Program-made: the position numbers and the translations under genes
Notes under the pieces: generated by a model
Told to the model about the DNA's origin: nothing
Database searches by the model: none
Seen by the model: only the letters and a program-made list of their open reading frames with translations
DNA from: Gammaproteobacteria bacterium RIFCSPHIGHO2_12_FULL_63_22
GTDB lineage: Bacteria; Pseudomonadota; Gammaproteobacteria; Xanthomonadales; Xanthomonadaceae
Direction: 5' to 3'
Length of the DNA: 64,000 nucleotides
Assembly (NCBI GenBank): GCA_001801685.1
Contig: MGYJ01000017.1
Span: 1-64,000 of the forward strand
Shown: one piece after another, positions 1 to 8,827 of the stretch
Numbering within the stretch: the stretch's first letter is position 1
How the letters are laid out: each line of letters starts with the position of its first letter

Positions 1-2
1 CA

Positions 3-473
3 CGCTTTGCCTCACCCGAAGACGCGATGCAGGTAGCCCGCATCAACCTGCTCGACCTCAACAGCACCAGCGCGCAGGCCTATGCCTCGCTCAGCCGCGG
101 CCCGCGCGCCGCCGACGAGCTGATCGCCCGCTGCCAGCTTTGGGCGGCATCGAATTACCGCGTCGAATCGCCGGTGGCCCAGATGGTGGCGCTGTCGGGC
201 TTGCCCGAGCGCAGCTTCAAGCGCCGCTTCACCCAAGCCACTGGCATGCCGCCGCTCGAATACATCCACACCCTGCGCCTTGAAGAAGCCAAGCAGATGC
301 TCGAATCGAGCGACCTGCCCGTGGAAGCGGTGGCCTTCGAGGTCGGCTACCAGGACGCAAGCTTTTTCGGGCGATTGTTTCGCCGTAAGGTCACACTCAC
401 GCCCGCACAGTACCGCCGGCGCTTTGGCGCGTTGGGGGCACAGCTTCGGCAGGCGGCGCAGCCTGTCAAATAA
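3..473 (+). CDS. AraC/GlxA-type transcriptional regulator, C-terminal part (cut by window edge)
   Basis: The reading frame is open from the left edge, so only the C-terminal ~155 residues are present. They hold a complete AraC-type double helix-turn-helix: the first half lies around VAQMVALSGLPERSFKRRF and the second around EVGYQDASFFGRLFRR, ending with the usual TPAQYRRRF. The stretch just before it (DELIARCQLW) resembles GlxA-type regulators, which carry an amidase-like N-terminal domain; that domain would lie outside the window. Expected to bind DNA as an activator. The target is unknown and the gene to its right points towards it, so no operon is implied. Confidence 0.85.
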   Translation, partial: RFASPEDAMQVARINLLDLNSTSAQAYASLSRGPRAADELIARCQLWAASNYRVESPVAQMVALSGLPERSFKRRFTQATGMPPLEYIHTLRLEEAKQMLESSDLPVEAVAFEVGYQDASFFGRLFRRKVTLTPAQYRRRFGALGAQLRQAAQPVK

Positions 474-482
474 GGCGGAGAT

Positions 483-848
483 TCACCCGCGCAGCAGGAT
501 GACCGGCAGCGCCACCAGACCCAGCAGGAAGAGGATGCCCAGCAATGTCAGCACAACGCGGCCGGGCTCGGCGCGCAGCGCCGTCCAGAACGTCTCGGCG
601 GTGCCGTCACGGACCGCCTCGGCGTATTCGGCCCGCGCGCGCGTGCGGCGCTGCTCCTGGTAGGCAGCAATCAGGCGATTGGCCTCCACGATGGCGTGAT
701 CCTCGGTGACGAAGATGCCGCCCGCAGAAATGCCCCACATGCTTGGGCGGGTTTCGTAGTAGGCGATGTCGTGCGCGTCGAGCAGCGCGCGCACGTCGTC
801 GGCTTCGTCATCGGGCACGTTGCGCAGGTTGAGCAGGAGCTTGGACAT
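483..848 (-). CDS. DUF6164-like small membrane protein
   Basis: A 121-residue protein with a soluble N-terminal part of about 95 residues and one C-terminal hydrophobic segment (LLGILFLLGLVALPVILL) ending in RG. The N-terminal part, with the phrases LLNLRNVPDDEADDVR and ISAGGIFVTED, matches my memory of the DUF6164 family, whose function is unknown. The N-terminal fold resembles DUF2007-like signal domains, which is inference. It converges on the AraC-type gene to its left with a 9-base gap. The tail anchor suggests a cytoplasmic domain held at the inner membrane. Confidence 0.75.
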   Translation of the reverse strand: MSKLLLNLRNVPDDEADDVRALLDAHDIAYYETRPSMWGISAGGIFVTEDHAIVEANRLIAAYQEQRRTRARAEYAEAVRDGTAETFWTALRAEPGRVVLTLLGILFLLGLVALPVILLRG

Positions 849-982
849 GGCGCGATTATAAGGTCCGAGCCTAGCCGAGAGCGGACGTCGCTGAGAGCAG
901 ATTTCGTGATGTTCGCGCTACAAAAGGCTTTCCCGCCCTTTGGTCGAAGTTCGGCCTGCCTTGCATCCAGTAGCATGCAGCG

Positions 983-2182
983 ATGAACCTACGCGCCTGT
1001 TGCCTTCTCGCCGCCGCCTTCGCGGCCCCTTTCGCGGCCCCCGCACTTGCCGCGTCCGGCCCCACGGGAAGCTGCATCCGTGTCGATCCCGTGTACGCAC
1101 GCATGGCGGCTGCAACCGGTGGACAGGTCATGCGCGTGCGGCCGGACGAAATGGCGAAGATGCAGCCTTTTATGACCGCGCAGCTGCTGGGCGGGATGGC
1201 GACGGTAGAGCGGCAGCGCATCGACTTGGGTCGCCAGGGCAAGACGAGCGTGGACATCCCGGTTGACTCCACCGCCAGCCGCCTGCTGGTGAGCGTGTCG
1301 AAGGACGGCGATTGCGCACCGTCCTCGCAGCAACTCCAGTTGGTCCGGCCCAATGGCCTGCCAGTGGTCGGCATCGGCGCCGGCGTGAAGATCGCAGAGC
1401 ACGCCATGGGCAGGATGTTCCTGGTGGACGCGCCCGAGCCGGGGGTGTGGACGCTGAAGGCGGAGGGCTCCGGGTCGACGGAGCTGGTCGCGCAGGTGCG
1501 AAGCGATCTCGAGTTCCACCGCTTCGAATTCGTGCGCCCGAGCGGTGACATCCACGGCGGCTTCAGCAAGATCCCGGGGTCTCCCGTGATGGGCGCGAAG
1601 GCGCTGGGCGCCGCCACCCTGTTGGGCGACATTGGGAGCGTGCGCTTCCGCCTGGTCGACGACGCGGGCCGCGCGCTTGGCAATCCCACGCTCGTTACGA
1701 ACTATCCGATGGCGGACCCCGACGACTACATGGGCAACGTGGCGCTGCCATCCGTCCCGTTCCGCGTAGAGGCCAGCGGCGTGGATGCGAAGGGCCTGGC
1801 GTTCAAGCGAATCCACCCAATGCAGTTCGAGGCACAACCGGTGGCGGTGGACGCGAAGGGTTTCAGCGTGGTCGAGGGCAGGCCCGGCATGTCGAGGGTG
1901 GTCACGTTCGTGGTGCGCAACCTCGGCCCGAGCGGAAACTTCCGATTCCTGGCGACGAATGGCGACGGCTGGACGCGTGGCCCGCAACCCACGTCGGCGA
2001 CGTTAGGGCGCAACCAGTCCGTCGAAGTGCGGGTGCCTCTGGCGGTGCCGACTGATGCGCAAGCCGGCGACGACCACTCCATCGTGTTCACCGCCACGCG
2101 CGAGGACGCCAGCAGTGTCTTTAACAGCGCCGTCGTGCAGGTAATCGTGCTGCGGCAAGATGAGCCGGAAGCGCTCCGTTGA
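983..2182 (+). CDS. Exported protein of unknown function with VWA7-like C-terminal modules
   Basis: 399 residues beginning with a clear signal peptide (Ala-rich hydrophobic core, predicted cleavage after ALA near residue 24). I do not recognise a catalytic motif. The pattern of a 'lVsVskdg' beta segment, a PGVWTLKAEGSG strand pair and a closing NEW3-like module (GRNQSVEVRVPLAVP) resembles the beta-sandwich tail found after VWA domains in VWA7/hemicentin-like proteins, but no VWA domain is present. Probably a periplasmic or secreted binding protein. It converges on the lactate dehydrogenase gene with about 45 bases between them. Confidence 0.7.
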   Translation: MNLRACCLLAAAFAAPFAAPALAASGPTGSCIRVDPVYARMAAATGGQVMRVRPDEMAKMQPFMTAQLLGGMATVERQRIDLGRQGKTSVDIPVDSTASRLLVSVSKDGDCAPSSQQLQLVRPNGLPVVGIGAGVKIAEHAMGRMFLVDAPEPGVWTLKAEGSGSTELVAQVRSDLEFHRFEFVRPSGDIHGGFSKIPGSPVMGAKALGAATLLGDIGSVRFRLVDDAGRALGNPTLVTNYPMADPDDYMGNVALPSVPFRVEASGVDAKGLAFKRIHPMQFEAQPVAVDAKGFSVVEGRPGMSRVVTFVVRNLGPSGNFRFLATNGDGWTRGPQPTSATLGRNQSVEVRVPLAVPTDAQAGDDHSIVFTATREDASSVFNSAVVQVIVLRQDEPEALR

Positions 2183-2227
2183 TCGAGCGAAGATTCGAGC
2201 TGAGCCTTATGCCCGCGTGAGTTGCCC

Positions 2228-3385
2228 TCAGGGCGACCCCGGATACTGCCCCGGCACCAAGATGCTCTTGTCCACCGTGCCAATCCTGGTCTGGCCGCAC
2301 AGGGCCATGGTGATGTCCAGCTCTTTGTGGATGATTTGCAGCGCTTTGGTTACGCCCGCCTCACCCATGGCGCCCAAGCCGTAAAGTGCGGCGCGGCCAA
2401 TGTAGGTGCCCTTGGCGCCCAGCGCCACGGCCTTCAGCACGTCTTGTCCGGTTCGGATACCGCCATCCATGTGCACCTCGATGCGGTGGCCCACGGCGTC
2501 CACGATGGCTGGCAGCGCGTGGATGCTCGACTGCGCACCATCCAATTGGCGTCCGCCATGGTTGGACACGATAAGCGCATCGGCACCCGAGTCGGCGGCC
2601 AGCTGTGCGTCTTCCACGTCTTGAATTCCTTTCAGGATCAGCTTGCCGCCCCAGCGTTTCTTCACCCACTCCACGTCACCCCAATTGAGGCCGGGGTCGA
2701 ACTGCTTGGACGTCCATGCCACCAACGAGCCCGTGTCCTCCACGCCGCTCACGTGGCCCACCACGTTGCCGAATTGCCTGCGTTGTGTGCCCAGCATGCC
2801 CATGCACCAGCGTGGCTTGGTGGCCAGGTTCAGGATGTTAGGGAGGGTGAGCTTGGGTGGTGCGGTAAGGCCGTTCTTGATGTCCTTGTGGCGCTGGCCG
2901 AGGACCTGCAAGTCGAGTGTCAGCACCAGCGCGCTGCAGCCGGCGTTGCGGGCGCGTTCGATCAGGCGCTCCATGAAACCACGGTCGCGCATCATGTACA
3001 GCTGGAACCAGAAGCCCGGCCCCGCGTGTTTGGCCACGTCCTCGATGGAGCAGATGCTCATGGTGGATAGCGTGTACGGAATGCCAAACGCCTTGGCGGC
3101 GCGCGCCGCCAGGATTTCGCCATCCGCATGCTGCATGCCGGCCAGGCCCGTGGGCGCAATCGCCACCGGCATGGCGATCGGCTGGCCGATCATCGTGGTG
3201 GCCGTGCTGCGTCCGTCCATGTTGACGGCCACACGCTGGCGCAACTTGATGGCCGCAAAGTCGGACGTATTCGCGCGGTAGGTGCTTTCGGTCCACGCGC
3301 CCGAATCGGCGTAGTCGTAGAACATGCGCGGTACACGTTTTCGCGCGAGCACGCGCAGGTCTTCAATACTGGTGATGATGGTCAC
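2228..3385 (-). CDS. lldD: FMN-dependent L-lactate dehydrogenase / alpha-hydroxy-acid dehydrogenase
   Basis: 385 residues, the usual length of LldD. It oxidises L-lactate to pyruvate with FMN and passes electrons to the respiratory chain at the inner membrane. Visible family motifs are the FMN-binding N-terminal phrase PRMFYDYADSGAW, the APTGLAGMQHADGE region, and the signature SNHGGRQLDGA with the catalytic His and Arg, followed by HMDGGIRTGQDVLKA. The start is a GTG at 3385 preceded by a strong GGGAGGAG ribosome site. No LldR or lactate permease gene is adjacent, so this copy seems to stand alone; related 2-hydroxy acids remain possible substrates. Confidence 0.92.
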   Translation of the reverse strand: MTIITSIEDLRVLARKRVPRMFYDYADSGAWTESTYRANTSDFAAIKLRQRVAVNMDGRSTATTMIGQPIAMPVAIAPTGLAGMQHADGEILAARAAKAFGIPYTLSTMSICSIEDVAKHAGPGFWFQLYMMRDRGFMERLIERARNAGCSALVLTLDLQVLGQRHKDIKNGLTAPPKLTLPNILNLATKPRWCMGMLGTQRRQFGNVVGHVSGVEDTGSLVAWTSKQFDPGLNWGDVEWVKKRWGGKLILKGIQDVEDAQLAADSGADALIVSNHGGRQLDGAQSSIHALPAIVDAVGHRIEVHMDGGIRTGQDVLKAVALGAKGTYIGRAALYGLGAMGEAGVTKALQIIHKELDITMALCGQTRIGTVDKSILVPGQYPGSP

Positions 3386-3525
3386 TGGCTGCTCCTCCCA
3401 CCGTCGATGCTAGCAAGTTTGCCAGGCACAACGGGCGGACGTTGCCGTTCGGAGGCAGCATCATTCCAAATTGTCGGAAATGCAGCGAAGATGTCATCGG
3501 GAACCAATTACCTAGGGGACAAATC

Positions 3526-4950
3526 ATGACCACCCGCCGGGCGCTGCTGCGTCTGACATTCTTGCTGTTCGCCACCGCGTCGCTGCACGCCATGGCCAAG
3601 GTGCCGAAGGGCACGATGACCGCTCCGCCGCAGGAAGGACCCGTGCAGGTGGAGTTCTCGAACGCCGCGATTTCCAAGTGGACCGATCTGCCCTTGGGTA
3701 CGTATCGCGTGCCGAACAGCGACGTAATCATCTCGGGACATCAGAAAGGCGGCGCCGCCCCGATGTTGCTGTTCGGACTGGTCGGTGTCGCCGTGCAAAA
3801 CGGCGTCAACGCCGGTAATGGCAAGGAAGCGATGGCCTCGGCCGAAAAGGCGCTGACCTTTTCAATCGACGAGGAAGCCAAGGCAAAGCTGACCGAGCTG
3901 ATGGCAGATCCGGTCTACGCCGGCAAATTCACCAACGACGTTACCGGCGATCGCAGGTTCCAGATTACCGGAGCGGTGGTCCTTAGCTTCGCCAATAAGC
4001 AGGACGTCCTGCCTTATGTGACTCTGCGAGTGAAGCTCATGCAGGGCGGCAACGACAAGCTGTGGACGACGCGATATATCGCATCGAAAGGTGCCCGACG
4101 CCCCTTGGCAGGCGAGAACAGCTGGACGGCGGATGAGGGCGCGCCTCTGCGCACCCAGGTCAGTAGTTTGCTCGATAGCGCCATGCGTACCATGCTCAGG
4201 GACATCGCTTCGCCGTACGCACGTGACGAGGCTTCCCTGGTTACGGTCAAGGGCTTTTTTCCACACGTCAACAAGCCGCTGCAGGTCGTAGGCTACAAGC
4301 TGGGAGAGGAAAATGGCCAGATGCTGTTCCTGCCCAAGCTCGGCACCACCATCGTGTTCGCCGGTGTGAATCTGGTCGATCCGTCTACGCTGGTGATCGC
4401 CCCGTGGACGAAGAAGGACGCGCCGCTGAAGCTTCTCAAGCCGAACGATCCGGCGCTCGCGGTACTCTTCCCGCAGACTGCCGCATCAGTCGCGCCATCC
4501 TCGGTCAGTGCCGAGGAAGGCGACACCGATGAGCTGCCTGCGACGCTCAATGAGGACGACGAGCAAGCCACCGCCGTGCCTTCGGACACCGACCCGAAAG
4601 CCCAACTCCGCGAGGCGTCTGCCCTGGCAGACGGCATGAAGATCGCGGCGGGCGAATTCATCAACAATAACAACAGATTTCCAGAGTCGAACGACGAGGC
4701 GGGCTTGCCTGACCCAACGCTGATCCGTGGGAGATACGTCGCCAGCGGAACGATCAGCGGGGCCCGGATCATCATGGAATTCGGTCCTGGCGCAGACAAA
4801 TCATTGGTGTCCAGGCATGTGTTTTACGAGGCCGAAATGCATTATGAAGACGGCCGCTTCGTCAGCCTGACGTGGCGCTGCAAGAGCGAAGATATCGCGC
4901 AGGAATCCTGCCCGAAAAGCTGTGTGTGTACTGGTAGCCCGGTTGACTGA
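3526..4950 (+). CDS. Exported protein of unknown function
   Basis: 474 residues from the ATG at 3526, chosen because it gives a signal peptide (TRRALLRLTFLLFATASLHAMA) and follows an AGGGGAC ribosome site. After the signal the protein has alternating beta-rich segments, a Glu/Asp/Ala/Pro-rich linker around residues 325-370 and a C-terminal domain ending in a Cys pair (CPKSCVC). The C-terminal portion (LADGMKIAAGEF, then SGARIIMEFGPGAD) recalls pilin-like or NTF2-like pseudopilin domains, but this is a weak resemblance. No catalytic signature was found. It stands alone between convergent neighbours. Confidence 0.7.
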   Translation: MTTRRALLRLTFLLFATASLHAMAKVPKGTMTAPPQEGPVQVEFSNAAISKWTDLPLGTYRVPNSDVIISGHQKGGAAPMLLFGLVGVAVQNGVNAGNGKEAMASAEKALTFSIDEEAKAKLTELMADPVYAGKFTNDVTGDRRFQITGAVVLSFANKQDVLPYVTLRVKLMQGGNDKLWTTRYIASKGARRPLAGENSWTADEGAPLRTQVSSLLDSAMRTMLRDIASPYARDEASLVTVKGFFPHVNKPLQVVGYKLGEENGQMLFLPKLGTTIVFAGVNLVDPSTLVIAPWTKKDAPLKLLKPNDPALAVLFPQTAASVAPSSVSAEEGDTDELPATLNEDDEQATAVPSDTDPKAQLREASALADGMKIAAGEFINNNNRFPESNDEAGLPDPTLIRGRYVASGTISGARIIMEFGPGADKSLVSRHVFYEAEMHYEDGRFVSLTWRCKSEDIAQESCPKSCVCTGSPVD

Positions 4951-5015
4951 AGATCAGGGTGGCGACAGGCCGCACGCGTCATCAAGACGAATGCGGCCCA
5001 CGGTTACAGGCTCAC

Positions 5016-5327
5016 CTACTTGTCGCGACTGTGGTTGGTTCCGCCATGGCAGGCGCCACTCGTGCCGGGAAAACCAGGCGGAAGGAAGTAGTACTTCCAG
5101 GCATCCGCCACGGTCTGCACGATCGACTCGTTTTGTCCTTCATCCGGATCGTAGTCGTTCAGTCCACTGTAGGAGCAGTTCGAGTTCGAGTTATCCGGTG
5201 CCCCGGTGCTCCTGGGGTCCTGCGATCCCGGAGGGCCGGCCACCTCGCCCGCGAGTGCCGCGCCAGACGAGATGCCCACAAGGGCGGCTAAACAAACTGA
5301 GATCGCGACCAATGCTTTCCTTCTCAT
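5016..5327 (-). CDS. Small exported protein of unknown function
   Basis: 103 residues from the ATG at 5327, which sits a few bases after AGGGAG. An in-frame ATG seven codons earlier (5348) has no comparable ribosome site. The N-terminus MRRKALVAISVCLAALVG is a signal peptide with likely cleavage after ALA. The mature part is about 80 residues, acidic, Asn/Ser/Gly-rich, with two cysteines (NCSYSG and GACHGG) that could form a disulfide. No known family recognised. Small size and export suggest a secreted peptide or periplasmic cofactor protein. The next gene upstream on the same strand is the multi-pass membrane protein at 5469, about 140 bases away. Confidence 0.65.
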   Translation of the reverse strand: MRRKALVAISVCLAALVGISSGAALAGEVAGPPGSQDPRSTGAPDNSNSNCSYSGLNDYDPDEGQNESIVQTVADAWKYYFLPPGFPGTSGACHGGTNHSRDK

Positions 5328-5468
5328 TTTTGTTCTCCCTATTCTCATTTCTGAAACGATGCCCGCTTCGCCCTGCGGCGCTATTTCCAGTCTCCAGTCC
5401 TTGCAGGCACGTAACTAAACGAAGGTCCGGTCTCGAGGCGGCCACGGTGCGCTTTGCCGCGCGCGGCG

Positions 5469-6224
5469 TTACTTGAAGATCACGGAGAGGACGCTCCGGA
5501 TCGTTTCGTTGTTGCCAACCGGCACGACGAACACGTACGTGGCGTGAGCGGCCATCAGCAGCCAGAACGAAGGGTGCCTGAAGCTTCCGAACTTGCGATA
5601 GTAGAAGACGATCATCAACATCATCGCCACCATCGATGGCAAGCCGAGTTTTACCAGCGATATCCCCGCCATGTTGCCCTGGTTCGCCATGATGGCGGCG
5701 ATGCCGAACAAGCGCGCCAGGCCCGGGGACAGGACGGCGAAGACCGACGCCATCATCCATTGCACGTGGCCGGCGATGTTCCTCCTCTTCATCTCGTAGA
5801 TCGCCATGCCCACGCTGGCGAGGAACAGGCTGATGAGCACCACATCGACGATGACGGCGAAGTACGCGAACGTCGGGTTGAAGAACCCATTCGGGTCCAG
5901 CGTGGCTACGTCGTCGATGTTCTTCGGGATGATGGTGAGTGCGCTGCCGGCAACCACGCCCGCCAGCAGGGTTCCTATGGCGCCAAACAGGCGATGGCGC
6001 GCTATGTCGTGCTTGCGGGTGATCAGGTAAGGCTGGACCACGATCAGCACGTACCACAGCGTTGCCGAGATGCCATGCACATGCTGATGGAAGGTGGCAT
6101 CAGCCAGGTGCAGGTAGTAGCTGTACGAAAATCCCAGCACGGATATCCCGAACGGCAGGAGCATCCACAAGTGGAAGTTCCGGTACCGTGCCCACTCCGG
6201 CGCCGCGCGCGTGGTCGAATTCAT
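5469..6224 (-). CDS. Multi-pass membrane protein of unknown function
   Basis: 251 residues from the ATG at 6224, which follows an AAGGGGGCGG ribosome site; an upstream in-frame ATG at 6272 would add only a Gly/Gln-rich tail. I count about seven hydrophobic segments. The first half carries several His residues near the membrane (LHLADATFHQHVHGISATLW, then KHDIARHRLFG), a pattern seen in haem-binding membrane proteins and DUF2306-like families, so a redox or metal role is possible but unproven. No transport or enzyme signature was recognised. Confidence 0.7.
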   Translation of the reverse strand: MNSTTRAAPEWARYRNFHLWMLLPFGISVLGFSYSYYLHLADATFHQHVHGISATLWYVLIVVQPYLITRKHDIARHRLFGAIGTLLAGVVAGSALTIIPKNIDDVATLDPNGFFNPTFAYFAVIVDVVLISLFLASVGMAIYEMKRRNIAGHVQWMMASVFAVLSPGLARLFGIAAIMANQGNMAGISLVKLGLPSMVAMMLMIVFYYRKFGSFRHPSFWLLMAAHATYVFVVPVGNNETIRSVLSVIFK

Positions 6225-6337
6225 TCCGCCCCCTTGGCCCTGGACCGTCGTCGTTCGCGCCGGCCGGCCCAATCTTCTGATGAAGCCGGGGAAAATGCCA
6301 CCTTGCCTGGGCGGCCGTTCCGCTGCAATGATGATCC

Positions 6338-7081
6338 ATGGTCTGGCTACTACCGTGGGACGAAGACACGCACGTGCGCCACATGCCCTGGGCCACTTGG
6401 TCGCTGGTGGCTTTTAACGTCCTGGCTTTCGCCTTGATGCTGGGCGCGTCCGATACTGATGCCTGGATAGACCGCTTCGGCATGGCGCCTGCGACGGCCC
6501 AGTGGTGGCAGTACATGACCGCCAACTTCGTCCATGGCAGTCCCATGCACCTGATCGGCAACATGCTGTTCCTGATCGTGTTCGGCGACAACATCGAGGA
6601 CGCCTTCGGGCCGGTGCCTTTCCTGCTGTTGTATTTCGCCGGTGGCTTGGCGGGCGACCTGTTCGTCAACAGTTCCAACGCGGCGATGACCATTCCCAGC
6701 ATCGGCGCATCGGGCTGCATCGCCACGCTCGCGGGCGCTTATCTGGTCCTGTATTTCACCTCGACGATCGGTGTACGGGTGATGTTCCTGGTCTTCACCA
6801 TGCATACCTTTCACTTCAGGGCGCCCTGGGTGCTGCTGTTCTGGTTCGGCTACGACTTGTACCTCACTTTTTCGCGACATGGCGTGCTCGATGTCGGCGA
6901 GGGCGGCGGTGTCAATTTCGTTTCGCACGGCATGGGCTTCGCCGTCGGTGTCTTCGTGGCGATCTACGCCCGCCTGTACGGTGTGATGCGTCGCTACGAC
7001 AAGCTCAGCGAGGGCAGCACGCTGTTGGGCTACTGGCCGACCCATCTTGAGTACGCCCGGCCCCGTCGACCGAGGCGGTAG
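6338..7081 (+). CDS. Rhomboid-family intramembrane serine protease
   Basis: 247 residues with six or more hydrophobic segments. The rhomboid features are in order: HLIGNMLFLIVFGDNIED in the second segment, the nucleophile motif GASGCIATLAG (GxSG) and the catalytic-His segment SHGMGFAVG. Rhomboids cleave single-pass membrane proteins within the bilayer. Between the Ser and His segments the usual short loops are replaced by a longer stretch (TFHFRAPWVLLFWFGYDLYL), typical of the larger prokaryotic rhomboids. It starts about 110 bases from a divergent membrane gene. The natural substrate cannot be told from the sequence. Confidence 0.88.
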   Translation: MVWLLPWDEDTHVRHMPWATWSLVAFNVLAFALMLGASDTDAWIDRFGMAPATAQWWQYMTANFVHGSPMHLIGNMLFLIVFGDNIEDAFGPVPFLLLYFAGGLAGDLFVNSSNAAMTIPSIGASGCIATLAGAYLVLYFTSTIGVRVMFLVFTMHTFHFRAPWVLLFWFGYDLYLTFSRHGVLDVGEGGGVNFVSHGMGFAVGVFVAIYARLYGVMRRYDKLSEGSTLLGYWPTHLEYARPRRPRR

Positions 7082-7092
7082 GCGCGTCCGCC

Positions 7093-7731
7093 TTACTCGT
7101 GACCCCAGGGTGCCGGCGGTGGATTGATCGGCTTGCCCAGGTCGAACTCGACCTGGAACAAGCGCCCGCCCGGACGCGACAGCTCGTACAGGAATCGCTG
7201 CCCCGGCTCGATTTCCATCGCCCAGGTGTTGGTGGTCGAGGCGGTGCGACCCGAGGCCTCGAACTGCGCGATGGAGTCTGCATCGACCGGGAATTCCTGG
7301 CGTAGCGCGCTGCCGCTGCTTCGTGTATCGCCGCCATACATGGTGCTGTCATCCGGCGTGCCGTCCTGATGCCGGTGATCGTGCTTGAGGCGCAAGCCGG
7401 ACGCGGTGCGCGTCAATATCCAGGTGCGCGAGCGGTCCTCGCCAACATGGAACGGCACGCGCAGCTCGTTGGCTTCGCAGCCGCGCACGTGCATCACCAA
7501 CGCCTTGCCGGAAAACGCATCCGAGCCCGTCGGCGGCGGCGTGTCGGCAATGATGCGGCCGGCAAACGCCTGGCCGCAGTGGCTGCGGATGCGATCCATG
7601 AAATCGTCCGCCGGCGACGCGGCGATTTTCGTCGCCGTGGACTCTGCGATCGCAGTGGTGGGCTGGTGGCCGCAAGCGGCGAGCAGGAGGGTAGTGGCGA
7701 GCACGCTTGCCGGCAGCGTCAGGGTCTTCAT
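7093..7731 (-). CDS. Lipoprotein of unknown function
   Basis: 212 residues with a lipoprotein signal: a hydrophobic core and lipobox LAAC at about residues 17-20, so the mature protein should be lipidated and anchored in the envelope. The body carries an RIRSHCGQAFAGRI segment and RTWILTRTASGLRLKHDHRHQDG, followed by a TMYGGDT phrase, and is well conserved-looking but without a motif I can name. It converges on the rhomboid gene with an 11-base gap. Confidence 0.75.
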   Translation of the reverse strand: MKTLTLPASVLATTLLLAACGHQPTTAIAESTATKIAASPADDFMDRIRSHCGQAFAGRIIADTPPPTGSDAFSGKALVMHVRGCEANELRVPFHVGEDRSRTWILTRTASGLRLKHDHRHQDGTPDDSTMYGGDTRSSGSALRQEFPVDADSIAQFEASGRTASTTNTWAMEIEPGQRFLYELSRPGGRLFQVEFDLGKPINPPPAPWGHE

Positions 7732-7870
7732 GCGTCCATGCTAGTACTTCATGAAGCCAGGCGGGGGGAAAATTCGCCGTCTCTGCCTCTTCGGCAGCGG
7801 CGCGCCCGGCAGTCCATTGCCCGTGCGTGGCAGAATGCCGACGAGTCACCGCAGGAGCGCAGCGAAGGCA

Positions 7871-8827
7871 ATGTCCAGGCGACGCAAGTGGCTTCTGGCA
7901 GCGGCGCTCGCAGCACTTGCCGCGATAATTGTTGTCGCCTTCTTCAAGGCCGACCTTCGCGACGCGCGCGCCCGCCTGGAAGGACGCAGTGCGACGATAC
8001 CCACGGCAAGCGGTCCGATGGAATTTGCCGTGGCCGGTTCCGGTCCGCCTCTATTGATGATCCATGGGACAGGCGGTGGCTTCGACCAGGGCCTGTTGTT
8101 TTCCGAAAAAGTTGCGGCGCTGGGCGTGCGGGTGATTGCGCCATCCCGTTTCGGCTACCTGCGCAGCAGCTTCCCGGCCGATCATTCATCCCAGGCGCAA
8201 GCGGACGCCTTCGTGGCGCTGCTCGACCATCTGAAACTCGAAAAGGTGGTCGTCGCTGGCGGATCGGCAGGCGCGCTGTCGGCCGTGCAGTTTGCGCTGC
8301 GCCATCCCGAGCGCACGTCGGCGCTGATCCTGATCGTGCCCGCCGCGAATGTGCAGGGGCACGATCCCAATCAGATGAGCCCCACGCAGGAATGGCTGGT
8401 GCGCCGGCTGGTAACGTCCGACTTCCTGTATTGGTCGGGCCGGAAGATTGCGCCGAAACAGTTGATCGGTTTCCTGCTCGCCACCGATCCCGCGTTGCTC
8501 GACCAGGTGCCTGCCGACGAGCGCGATCGCGCCTATCGCATCCTGGACCAGATGCTGCCGATCAGTGCCCGCTGGCAGGGGATGCTCAACGACGCGCAGC
8601 TCGCCGGGCATCCGGCCAGGATGGATTTTCGTGGCATCCGCATCCCGACGCTGATCATCTCCGCCGAGGATGACCGCTTCGGCACGGCGGGCACGTCGAA
8701 GGCCATCGCGCGGCAGATGCCTTCATCCCGGCTGCTGCTGTTTCCGAATGGCGGGCATGTGCTGCTTGGCCATGATGCCGCGTCGGCGCGCGAGATCGCG
8801 CAGTTCGTCAAGCAACACCAGAATTAG
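7871..8827 (+). CDS. Membrane-anchored alpha/beta hydrolase
   Basis: 318 residues from the ATG at 7871, chosen because it follows a GAAGG ribosome site and starts with a basic N-terminus plus a hydrophobic anchor (RRRKWLLAAALAALAAIIVV). The alpha/beta-hydrolase signatures are all present: the oxyanion loop HGTGGG, the nucleophile elbow GGSAG, the acid in SAEDDRF and the catalytic His in NGGHVLLGH. Substrate unknown; an ester or epoxide hydrolase is possible. The last 20 bases overlap the end of the convergent LysR gene. Confidence 0.85.
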   Translation: MSRRRKWLLAAALAALAAIIVVAFFKADLRDARARLEGRSATIPTASGPMEFAVAGSGPPLLMIHGTGGGFDQGLLFSEKVAALGVRVIAPSRFGYLRSSFPADHSSQAQADAFVALLDHLKLEKVVVAGGSAGALSAVQFALRHPERTSALILIVPAANVQGHDPNQMSPTQEWLVRRLVTSDFLYWSGRKIAPKQLIGFLLATDPALLDQVPADERDRAYRILDQMLPISARWQGMLNDAQLAGHPARMDFRGIRIPTLIISAEDDRFGTAGTSKAIARQMPSSRLLLFPNGGHVLLGHDAASAREIAQFVKQHQN